A DNA stretch of 64,000 nt. Source: Streptomyces sp. R33 (GTDB lineage Bacteria > Actinomycetota > Actinomycetes > Streptomycetales > Streptomycetaceae). The notes under the pieces were generated by a model. That model made no database searches, was not told the DNA's origin, and was given only the letters and a program-made list of their open reading frames with translations. Below, in pieces: positions 17,210-24,300 of the stretch. How positions within the stretch are numbered: the stretch's first letter is position 1; each line of letters opens with the position of its first letter. Where the stretch lies: assembly GCF_041200175.1 (NCBI RefSeq), contig NZ_CP165727.1, positions 496,001-560,000 of the forward strand, given 5' to 3'. The translations under genes and the position numbers were made by a program.

Positions 17210-17872
17210 TCAGGCGGCTGCCGCGGCCGACAGCCGTCCGCCGGTCAGCCAGATACGCGACATCGCATCGGCCAGAGCCGGGAATCGGGCGGCCTCGCAG
17301 ATCATTTCCGAGAGCACGAGCATTCCATGTGCCGTGCACTTCGGATCGCGGTTCCGGTGCAGCCAGATCACCGCGTCGCCCAGGGGCCGGCGCCCCAGGA
17401 AGATCCCCAGACGCCGCACGGCGGCGGCCATCTCCAGGTCGGAGCGGTCTCCACCGAACGGCAGGGCTTCGGTCCGGCGGATCCCCGGTGGCGAAACGGA
17501 GTCCCTGACGTGGCGCACGCACGCTTCCGGCGGGACCTGCCCGTTCTCGAAAGTGTTGCGGAATCCGACGATGCGCATGCCCGTGTCGTGCAAGCGGAGC
17601 TCGATGTAGAGCTCGATGGACAAACCTCGCAGCTGAATGCGCAGGGGCAGGTAGGCCATTTCCCCCGGCCGTCGCGAGGCCCCGCCGAAAAATCCCTGCG
17701 CATCCTCCGCCCTCGACCGGATGGTCGACGTCAGGAGCCGATACTCGTCCGCTGATGCGTGCGCCGGGGAAAACACCACGGGTGTCAGCATTGCTGCCCC
17801 CATCAGGGGAGGCCGCCGGAAATCGACCTTCCCTGAAGTAATCTGACCGCGATCGGTTCGATCCTGCTGCAT
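17210..17872 (-). CDS. Ribosome-inactivating-protein-like (ricin/Shiga A-chain fold) protein with altered active site
   Basis: The 220-residue product resembles the A-chain of ribosome-inactivating proteins, rRNA N-glycosidases that remove one adenine from the sarcin-ricin loop. The clearest match is SEMICEAARFPALADAMSRI against the ricin helix with SEAARF, giving Glu193 and Arg196 as catalytic residues. LPFGGDRSDLE matches ricin FGGNYDRLE, and MRIVGFRNT matches the VYVAGF/AYVVGY strand. At both positions where RIPs have a substrate-stacking Tyr, this protein has Arg (100 and 143). The final TGGRLSA matches the ricin segment SWGRLS, but the Trp is Gly. A weak secretion signal ending in HASA near residue 40 is possible if translation starts at Met24 or Met28. 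Activity is doubtful; the fold assignment is fairly strong. Confidence 0.72.
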   Translation of the reverse strand: MQQDRTDRGQITSGKVDFRRPPLMGAAMLTPVVFSPAHASADEYRLLTSTIRSRAEDAQGFFGGASRRPGEMAYLPLRIQLRGLSIELYIELRLHDTGMRIVGFRNTFENGQVPPEACVRHVRDSVSPPGIRRTEALPFGGDRSDLEMAAAVRRLGIFLGRRPLGDAVIWLHRNRDPKCTAHGMLVLSEMICEAARFPALADAMSRIWLTGGRLSAAAAA

Positions 17873-18169
17873 TCACGCATACGCATCCACCGCCTTCGAC
17901 GTCATCCCCATCGCAGGGTTCGGATCGGTTCCGTCCTTTGTAGTCGTCCTGCTGGCGGCCGGGGAAATACTTGGCCTCTGATGCTAAGAATTGAGCGCGT
18001 GATTCCGGTGGGCAGCGCCCGTCAAGGCCAAACGTCACTCGATGTCACTACAGTCATCCCAACGGGCAGGAGAACATCGACGCGGAAGCCGATGGCCTGC
18101 CCGACGTCCAGCAACGCGACGAGGCAGAACAAGACGCCACAAAGCACCACTGACCGCATCGGAGACGCC
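17873..18169. other. Divergent intergenic region
   Basis: The 297 bases separate the RIP-like gene from a small plus-strand membrane gene. An open plus frame from 17981 runs into that gene, but its first 60 codons look non-coding. No clear repeat or operator was seen. Confidence 0.4.
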
Positions 18170-18433
18170 ATGGCGATCACCCTGCTCAGCATCGCCATGG
18201 TGGTGGCTGCCCTCGTCATCAGGACGGCAGTCGCCGAAGTCCGCCGGCCCGGCAGCGGACGCAAGCACTGGAGGTTCCTCACCAACCCGCGAGCCCTCGC
18301 CACCGGCGCCCTCACCGGCCTGCTGCTCGGCCTCCTCGCCTGGGCCACGGCGGGAGCCGTCGCAGCGGCCTGGGCCGTGCTCGCCGGCGCGCTCGTCGCC
18401 TACGTGGCCGGAACCGAGGAACGCGACGGCTGA
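18170..18433 (+). CDS. Small two-span membrane protein
   Basis: The 87-residue product starts at the ATG at 18170, preceded by GGAG at 18161-18164. It has an N-terminal span (AITLLSIAMVVAALVI), a basic cytoplasmic stretch with RRPGSGRKHWRFLTNPR, and one or two C-terminal spans rich in Ala/Gly/Leu (TGALTGLLLGLLAWATA, then AAAWAVLAGALVAYVAG). It ends in the acidic TEERDG. The family was not recognised, though proteins of this kind are common in streptomycetes. The open frame upstream of 18170 is not coding-like. A hairpin between it and the convergent poxB probably ends its transcript. Function unknown. Confidence 0.65.
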   Translation: MAITLLSIAMVVAALVIRTAVAEVRRPGSGRKHWRFLTNPRALATGALTGLLLGLLAWATAGAVAAAWAVLAGALVAYVAGTEERDG

Positions 18434-18463
18434 CGAGGTTTGCGCAGGTGAGCGATGCCGCGC

Positions 18464-18482
18464 ACGGCGTGACGGACGCCGT
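18464..18482. terminator. Hairpin between convergent genes
   Basis: A 7-bp perfect inverted repeat (ACGGCGT / ACGCCGT) with a 5-base loop sits midway between the stop of the small membrane gene (18433, plus) and the stop of poxB (18500, minus). Position and symmetry suggest a bidirectional terminator. Confidence 0.45.
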
Positions 18483-18499
18483 CGCCCCTACGGTGGCCG

Positions 18500-20227
18500 T
18501 CAGCCCTCGCGGCCCGGCAGGAGCTCCTTGGCCTTGGCCACGGCGAAACCCCAGCCCTGGGCCACGGTCGGTTTACCGGGCACGGCCACTTCCTCCGGGT
18601 TCGTGAGCACGTCCAGCAGGACCGGCCCCGGCGTCTCGAAGGCCCGGCGTACGCCCTCGTGGAGCTCGGCCGGGTCGGTTACCCGGATCCCCGTCAGACC
18701 GAGGGCCGTGGCAACCGCGGCGAAATCGGGGTTGTCGAGTTCCGTGCCGAATTCGGGCAGGCCAGCCTGCTCCTGTTCCAGCTTGACCATGCCCAGGCGG
18801 CGGTTGTCGAAGACGACGAGCTTCACCGGCAGCCGGTACGTCTTGATGGTCATGAGGTCGCCGAGCAGCATGCTCAGCCCACCGTCCCCGCAGAGCGCGA
18901 CGATCTGCCGGTCGGGCGCCCACAGCTGGGCACCGAGGGCCTGGGGCATGGCGTTGGCCATCGAGCCGAGGTTGTACGAGCCGATCAGGCGGCGGTCGCC
19001 GTGCATGGTGACGAAGCGGGAGAGCCAGACGGTGGCCATGCCGGTGTCGGAGGTGAAGACGGCGTCGGCGTCGGCGTAGGCGTCCACCGCCGCGGCCAGC
19101 GCCTCCGGGCGGACGGCGTGATCGCGGTTGTCCAGGGCGGCCCGGAGCTTCCCGGTCCAGCGGTGCTCGTGCGCGGGGTCGGCCAGCCGCTGCTGTCCCT
19201 CCTGCCACCGGAGGAAACGCTCCCGGGCGTCGTCGAGGTGTGCACGGTCCGGGACCGCCTTCAACAGCGGCAGCAGCGCCCGCAGCGTGGCCCCGACATC
19301 ACCGGCCAGGCCCACGTCCACGGGGGTGCGGCGTCCCAGGTGGTCCTCGCGGGAGTCGACCTGGATCACCTTGACGTCCTTCGGGTACCACTCCCGGTAG
19401 GGGAAGTCGGTCCCCAGCATGAAGAGCACGTCCCCGCTGTCGAGGGCATGGGCGGCGGCGGGGTTGCCGATGAGGCCGGTCTGGCCCACCTGGAAGGCGT
19501 TGTCGTCCTCGAACCCCTCCTTCGCCTTCAGCGTGAGCACCATGGGCGCCGCCAGCAGCTCGGCGGTCCGCAGGACCTCGGTACGGGCCTCCCGGGCGCC
19601 CTGGCCGACGAGGAGGGTCACCCGGGAGGCGGCGTTCAGCAGCTCGGCGGCCCGGGCGAGGGCAGGGTCGTCGGGCCGGGTGACGGCGCGGTCGAGGGCG
19701 AAGCGCGTGGGCCGGTCGTCGCTCAGCTCCTGGTCGCCCAGGTCGCCGGGGACGGTCAGGACGGCCACTCCGCCCCGGGTCACAGCGGCGCGTACGGCCG
19801 ATTCGAGCAGGCGCGGCATCTGGTCCGGGGAGGTGACGGTGGCCCGGTGGACGGCGACGTCGCGGAAGAGCAGATCGTTGTCGACCTCCTGGAAGTAGTC
19901 GCTGCCGATCTCGGCGAGGGGGACCTGGCCGCAGATGGCCAGGACGGGCGTGCGGCTCTTGGCGGCGTCGTAGAGACCGTTGAGCAGGTGCACGGATCCG
20001 GGTCCCACCGTGCCCATGCACACCCCGAGGGTCCCGGAGAGCTGGGACTGCGCCGAGGCGGCGAAGGCCGCGGCCTCCTCGTGGCGGCAGCCGACCCAGT
20101 TCAGGCCGACGGATGTACGGATCGCTTCGGTCAGCGGGTTCAACGCGTCTCCGACGACGCCGAAGACGTGCTGGACGCCGAGTTCCTCGAGTGCGTCGAC
20201 GATGACGCGGGCGACGGTGCGTGCCAC
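18500..20227 (-). CDS. poxB: Pyruvate oxidase/dehydrogenase (quinone)-like thiamine-diphosphate enzyme
   Basis: The 575-residue product is a thiamine-diphosphate enzyme of the acetolactate synthase/pyruvate oxidase superfamily, most like PoxB, which converts pyruvate to acetate and CO2 with electrons passed to FAD and quinone. Domain order is the N-terminal Pyr domain (1-170, activating Glu in GCRHEEAAAFAAS), the central FAD-type domain (190-320) and the C-terminal PP domain (365-530, with CGDGGLSMLLGDLMTIKTY followed by the metal-binding Asn). The GTG start at 20227 fits MARTVARVIVDALEELGV. In E. coli PoxB a short C-terminal helix binds membrane lipid; here the C-terminus is basic with LLPGREG and its role is uncertain. 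It is 47 bases downstream of an FMN glutamate-synthase-like gene on the same strand. Confidence 0.85.
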   Translation of the reverse strand: MARTVARVIVDALEELGVQHVFGVVGDALNPLTEAIRTSVGLNWVGCRHEEAAAFAASAQSQLSGTLGVCMGTVGPGSVHLLNGLYDAAKSRTPVLAICGQVPLAEIGSDYFQEVDNDLLFRDVAVHRATVTSPDQMPRLLESAVRAAVTRGGVAVLTVPGDLGDQELSDDRPTRFALDRAVTRPDDPALARAAELLNAASRVTLLVGQGAREARTEVLRTAELLAAPMVLTLKAKEGFEDDNAFQVGQTGLIGNPAAAHALDSGDVLFMLGTDFPYREWYPKDVKVIQVDSREDHLGRRTPVDVGLAGDVGATLRALLPLLKAVPDRAHLDDARERFLRWQEGQQRLADPAHEHRWTGKLRAALDNRDHAVRPEALAAAVDAYADADAVFTSDTGMATVWLSRFVTMHGDRRLIGSYNLGSMANAMPQALGAQLWAPDRQIVALCGDGGLSMLLGDLMTIKTYRLPVKLVVFDNRRLGMVKLEQEQAGLPEFGTELDNPDFAAVATALGLTGIRVTDPAELHEGVRRAFETPGPVLLDVLTNPEEVAVPGKPTVAQGWGFAVAKAKELLPGREG

Positions 20228-20274
20228 GGGACTGCCCTTCGTTTGCCGGTTCAGCGGCCGGTTCAGCTGTCGGT

Positions 20275-21858
20275 TCAGCGGGTGAAGCGGTCGGGGTCGG
20301 CCGCCTTCCAGTCGGCTGCCCAGCTTTCGGGCGGCGATGCGAGCAGTTCTCCGGGGGCGAGCCAGGCGTGGAGTTCGGCGTACGAGCGGACGGTGTGCGG
20401 GTCCACCCGCTGGAGCAGCATGTGGGGGCGCAGCCCGCGCGCGTCGTCGACGCCCATGGCCGCCATGATCTGCAGCGCGCTCTTGACGGTCGCTTCCTGG
20501 TAGCGACGTACGCGCTGCCCCTTGTCACCGACGTCCAGGGCCCGGGCGCGCCGCTGGTCCTGGGTGGCCACCCCGACGGGGCAGGTGTTGGTGTGGCAGC
20601 GCTGGGCCTGGATGCAGCCGATCGCGAACATCATGGCGCGGGCCGAGTTGGTGTAGTCGGCGCCTTGGACCAGGCGTTTGACGAGGTCGCTGCCGGTGGC
20701 GACCTTTCCGGAGGCTCCGATCCGGATGCGGTCGCGCAGACCGGAGCCGACGAGGGCGTTGTGGACGCTCATCAGGCCGTCGCCGAGCGGCAGGCCCACA
20801 TGGTCGGCGAACTCCAGGGGCGCCGCGCCCGTGCCGCCCTCCGCGCCGTCGACGACGATGAAGTCGGGGGTGACGTCCGCCTCCCGCATGGCCTTGCACA
20901 CGGCGAGGAACTCACGGCGCGATCCGACGCACAGCTTGAACCCCACGGGCTTGCCGCCGGCGAGCTCCCGCATGCGGGCCAGGAAGCGCACCAGCTCGCG
21001 CGGGGTGGAGTACACGCGGTGGAACGGCGGCGAGACGACGGTCTCCCCCTGCGGCACTCCGCGCACCCGTGCGATCTCCGCGTTCACCTTGGCACCGGGC
21101 AGGACGCCGCCGATGCCCGGCTTGGCGCCCTGACTGATCTTCAGCGACACGCACTTGACCTGCGGGTGTGCGGCCTTCTCGGCGAACTGCCGCTCGTCGA
21201 AGCCCCCGTCGTCGGTGCGGCACCCGAAGTATCCGGTGCCGATCTCCCAGACGAGGTCCCCGCCGGGGCGCAGGTGGTACTCGGACACGCCGCCTTCGCC
21301 GGTGTCGTGGGCGAAGCCGCCCAGCTGCGCGCCGGTGTTGAGGGCGAGGACGGCGTTGGCGGACAGGGAGCCGAAGCTCATCGCCGAGACGTTGAGCAGG
21401 GACATGTCGTATGGCTCGGTGCAGTCGGGTCCGCCGATCCGGACCCGGGGCGGATCGGCCGGTACCGGGTGCGGGGCCATGGACGGGGTGAGGTATTCGC
21501 TGCCGGGCCGGTGGAGGTCGAGCTCGGTGCCGAACGGCTCCTCCGCGTCGGTGCCCTTGGCCCGCTCGTAGACGATGCTGCGGGTGTCGCGGTCGAAGGG
21601 GCTGCCGTCGACGTTCCGCTCGATGAAGTACTGCTGGATCTCCGGCCGCAGCGCCTCCAGGGCGAACCGGAGGTGACCGAGCAGGGGGTAGTTCCGCAGG
21701 ATGGAATGCCGGCGTTGCAGGAGGTCGTACGAGGCCACCAGGACGAGCAGCAGCGAGGGGCCGGCCACGGCCCACCACCAGGGCGAGAGGAGGACGGCGG
21801 CGGCCGCGGCGAGCGCCGCTGCGGCGCCGGGCAGGATCAGGGCAAGTGTCTTCAGCAC
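20275..21858 (-). CDS. Membrane-anchored FMN-binding glutamate-synthase-family protein
   Basis: The 527-residue product has an N-terminal membrane anchor (about residues 3-45: ALILPGAAAALAAAAAVLL and a second span WWWAVAGPSLLLVLVA), followed by the FMN/Fe-S central domain of glutamate synthase. The [3Fe-4S] ligands are conserved as CIQAQRCHTNTCPVGVATQ (C-x5-C-x4-C), and the FMN barrel motifs FIVVDGAEGGTGAAP and IGASGKVATGSD are clear. The amidotransferase domain of true GltB is missing, so glutamine-dependent glutamate synthesis is not expected. These stand-alone proteins are of unknown reaction. The GTG at 21858 was chosen because sequence before it is non-coding. It is followed by poxB after 47 bases, likely an operon. 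Confidence 0.85.
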   Translation of the reverse strand: MLKTLALILPGAAAALAAAAAVLLSPWWWAVAGPSLLLVLVASYDLLQRRHSILRNYPLLGHLRFALEALRPEIQQYFIERNVDGSPFDRDTRSIVYERAKGTDAEEPFGTELDLHRPGSEYLTPSMAPHPVPADPPRVRIGGPDCTEPYDMSLLNVSAMSFGSLSANAVLALNTGAQLGGFAHDTGEGGVSEYHLRPGGDLVWEIGTGYFGCRTDDGGFDERQFAEKAAHPQVKCVSLKISQGAKPGIGGVLPGAKVNAEIARVRGVPQGETVVSPPFHRVYSTPRELVRFLARMRELAGGKPVGFKLCVGSRREFLAVCKAMREADVTPDFIVVDGAEGGTGAAPLEFADHVGLPLGDGLMSVHNALVGSGLRDRIRIGASGKVATGSDLVKRLVQGADYTNSARAMMFAIGCIQAQRCHTNTCPVGVATQDQRRARALDVGDKGQRVRRYQEATVKSALQIMAAMGVDDARGLRPHMLLQRVDPHTVRSYAELHAWLAPGELLASPPESWAADWKAADPDRFTR

Positions 21859-21947
21859 ATCCCGCTTGTGTCCCGACGACCGCGCGCCAAGCGTTCCCGG
21901 GGCTGTCGGAGTCGCGCGCGCGTGGGAGACGCGGTTCACCCCGCCGC

Positions 21948-23063
21948 CTACGGCCGGGCGGGCGCGGATCCGGATGCTCCGGCGGCGTCCGGCGCGGGCG
22001 GCCGTCCCGATGCCTGTCCGGGTACCGGAGCCGGTGCCGGGTCCAGCACGATGCGCGGCAGGGCGTCCGGGTGCTTCTCCGCGAGCCAGGCGACCAGTTG
22101 CTCCCGCACGGCGCAGCGCGCCGTCCACAGGTCGTCGGGGTCCTTGGCCGTGACGATGACCCGCACCACGATGGTGGAGGGCGTGGTGTCGGTGACGGCG
22201 AGGTCCCAGCCGCGGCCGTCCCACTCCTTGCAGTTGTGCAGGATCTCCTCGGTCTTGTCCCGCATGAGGTCCACGGGGGCGCGGTGGTCGCAGTGGAGGA
22301 AGACGGTGCCGGTCATCTGGATGCCACCGCGTGACCAGTTCTCGAAGGGGCGGGTGGTGAAGTACGAGACGGGCATGGTGATGCGGCGTTCGTCCCAGGT
22401 CCGTACGGCGAGGAAGGTGAGGGTGATGTCCTCGACCACCCCCCACTCCCCCGCGACGACGACCGTGTCGCCGATGCGCACCATGTCGCCGAAGGCGATC
22501 TGGAAGCCCGCGAAGAGGTTTCCGAGGGTGGACTGGGCGGCGACGCCGGCCACGATTCCGATGATTCCGGCGGAGGCCAGCACGGAGGTGCCGAGCGCGC
22601 GGAAGCTCGGGAACGTGACGAGCATCGCGGCGATCGCGATGACGGCCACGAGGACCGTCACGACCCGCATGATCAGGGTCACCTGGGTACGGACGCGGCG
22701 CAGCCGGGCCGGGTCGCGGGTGGCGGTGGCGTAGCGGGCGTACCCCGACTCGACGACGGCGGAGGCCACGGCCACCAGCAGCCAGGCCCCCGCGCCGATC
22801 AGGGTGAGCGAGAGCACCCGGCCCACAGTGGCGGCGTGGTCGTGCAGCGGCGGCCACGCGATCTGCCGGTAGGCGCCCCTGAGCAGCGCGGCGAGCAGCA
22901 CGATCAGAAGGGCGTGCCGACACCGGCGCAGCAGGTTCCACAGGGGTGTTTCGGGGTGGCGTGCGTCGGCTCGGCGCAGCAGCAGGTCGACGACCCAACC
23001 GGCCGCGAGGGCGAGCAGGATCGAGCCGCCCAGGACGGTCAGCACACGAAGAGCGCTGTTCAT
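21948..23063 (-). CDS. MscS-family mechanosensitive ion channel
   Basis: The 371-residue product is an MscS-type channel that opens under membrane tension to release solutes after osmotic downshift. Three to four hydrophobic spans occur at about residues 5-25, 45-65, 85-105 and 140-165. The pore helix and exit contain VLASAGIIGIVAGVAAQSTL, then NLFAGFQIAFGDMVRIGDTV, which starts the beta domain, as in MscS. The C-terminal vestibule runs to about residue 335, followed by a Pro/Ala tail of some 35 residues. An AGGAG site directly upstream supports the ATG at 23063. It is followed after 89 bases by the FMN glutamate-synthase-like gene on the same strand, and may be co-transcribed. Confidence 0.9.
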   Translation of the reverse strand: MNSALRVLTVLGGSILLALAAGWVVDLLLRRADARHPETPLWNLLRRCRHALLIVLLAALLRGAYRQIAWPPLHDHAATVGRVLSLTLIGAGAWLLVAVASAVVESGYARYATATRDPARLRRVRTQVTLIMRVVTVLVAVIAIAAMLVTFPSFRALGTSVLASAGIIGIVAGVAAQSTLGNLFAGFQIAFGDMVRIGDTVVVAGEWGVVEDITLTFLAVRTWDERRITMPVSYFTTRPFENWSRGGIQMTGTVFLHCDHRAPVDLMRDKTEEILHNCKEWDGRGWDLAVTDTTPSTIVVRVIVTAKDPDDLWTARCAVREQLVAWLAEKHPDALPRIVLDPAPAPVPGQASGRPPAPDAAGASGSAPARP

Positions 23064-23239
23064 ATCTCCTCGACGGATGTAGGTGACATGGACGTCCACG
23101 CCCCTGCCCACTGGGAGGGAGCTGACACAGGAGGTACGGGTTCCCTTCCGTTTCTCCGCGGTACAGCGAAATCCTGCTGGAGCAGCCACTCATGATCCGG
23201 CCCTCACGGGGAACACGGCCGTCACCGACCGAAGGGGGC

Positions 23240-23434
23240 ATGGACATGCTCGGCATCACGGCCGCAGTGCTGTTCGTCATCGCGTTCCTGATCAACGCCG
23301 CCACCATCAGCACCAACGAAGTGTTCAGCTCCACCAACTTCATGCTGATCGGTCTCGCCGCGCTCGCGCTCCACGTCGCCGGTATCGGCCACGGCTGGGC
23401 GGCCCGCGGGCGGGGCCGGGGCCGTAGGCGCTGA
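23240..23434 (+). CDS. Small membrane protein
   Basis: The 64-residue product begins with MDMLGI at the ATG at 23240, with GAAGGGGG at 23231-23238 as ribosome binding site. It has two spans: LGITAAVLFVIAFLINA at the start and NFMLIGLAALALHVAGI near residue 35. Between them is a conserved-looking loop TISTNEVFSSTN. It ends in a basic Gly/Arg tail (ARGRGRGRRR). Only four bases separate its stop from the start of the Mrr-like nuclease, so the two are probably co-translated. The family was not recognised. The gene diverges from the MscS gene, from which it is separated by 177 bases. Confidence 0.7.
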   Translation: MDMLGITAAVLFVIAFLINAATISTNEVFSSTNFMLIGLAALALHVAGIGHGWAARGRGRGRRR

Positions 23435-23438
23435 GCCC

Positions 23439-24188
23439 ATGGCATCGAGGGAAAACGGGAGCGGGGTCCCGCAGCGCGGCCCGGGGCTCGGGCGCGATCT
23501 GGTGCTCGCCGTGGGGCTCGCCGGTACGGCCGTGGGCGGACTGGCCGTGTTGGTCAAGGCCACCTCGGCGGCCGGGACGCGGATGCCGGTCCTGCCGGTG
23601 ACCGCGGCGGTGGTGCTGCTGCTGGGCGTGGCGTTCGCCAGGTGGAGCGTGTCCCCCGTCAGGCGTCGCCCCACGGCACCGCCCGACCCGGGCGTGCGCT
23701 CCGCGACGGGCGTGCGGCCCGCGACGGATCTGCCGGATGTGGGAGCCGACGCGCTGGACCATGCCGCCGCCGATGCCGACGGCTTCGAGCACACCATCGC
23801 CGCTCTCTGCGTACGTGACGGCTGCACCCCGGTGGAAGTGGTGGGCGGTGCGGGCGACCTGGGCGCCGACGTGATCGCCACGACCCCGGACGGGCTGCGC
23901 GTCATCGTGCAGTGCAAGCACTACGCCGAGGACAACCGGGTCGGCTCGCAGGACCTGCAGCGGTTCGGCGGGACGTGCTTCGCCGTCCACGACGCCGACG
24001 TCGCGATCATCGTCACTACCGGTTACTTCACCGCGCCTGCCCTCGAGTACGCCGCCACGTGCGGCATCGTGTGTGTCGACGGCGAGGCCCTGGCGGCCTG
24101 GACCGAGCCGGGCGTACGGCCACCGCCCTGGGAAGTGGACCCTGTCCACTCCGACGGCTCCCCCGACGGCGTCCGGGCCGGCCCCTGA
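23439..24188 (+). CDS. Membrane-tethered Mrr-like restriction endonuclease-fold protein
   Basis: The 249-residue product has two N-terminal spans (about residues 20-40 and 51-69) and then, after a Pro/Arg linker, a C-terminal PD-(D/E)XK domain of the Mrr type (about residues 108-225). Expected nuclease residues are Glu117 in GFEHTIAAL, Asp144 in DLGADVIA and Gln158-x-Lys160 in VIVQCKHY; the later block RVGSQDLQRFGGT and the strand IIVTTGYFT are also typical. Mrr proteins cut modified DNA. Tethered versions with two spans are common in actinobacteria and may act on incoming DNA at the membrane, but this is an inference. There is no methylase nearby. It is in an operon with the small membrane gene upstream. 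Confidence 0.82.
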   Translation: MASRENGSGVPQRGPGLGRDLVLAVGLAGTAVGGLAVLVKATSAAGTRMPVLPVTAAVVLLLGVAFARWSVSPVRRRPTAPPDPGVRSATGVRPATDLPDVGADALDHAAADADGFEHTIAALCVRDGCTPVEVVGGAGDLGADVIATTPDGLRVIVQCKHYAEDNRVGSQDLQRFGGTCFAVHDADVAIIVTTGYFTAPALEYAATCGIVCVDGEALAAWTEPGVRPPPWEVDPVHSDGSPDGVRAGP

Positions 24189-24300
24189 GCGGAGACCGAC
24201 CCGGACGCCGGGCGCGGAGGGGAGGCCGGACGGGGCGATGTGGAGCCCGAGTCGGACGCCTCATGCCGACGGAGCCCATTTGCCTGCGACTTGCCTGGTG

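Noticed and set aside
21859..23445. Extension of the FMN glutamate-synthase-like frame to 1056 codons
   Set aside because: The part upstream of 21858 overlaps the MscS gene in another frame and is Arg/Pro-rich; the membrane anchor start at 21858 fits the family.
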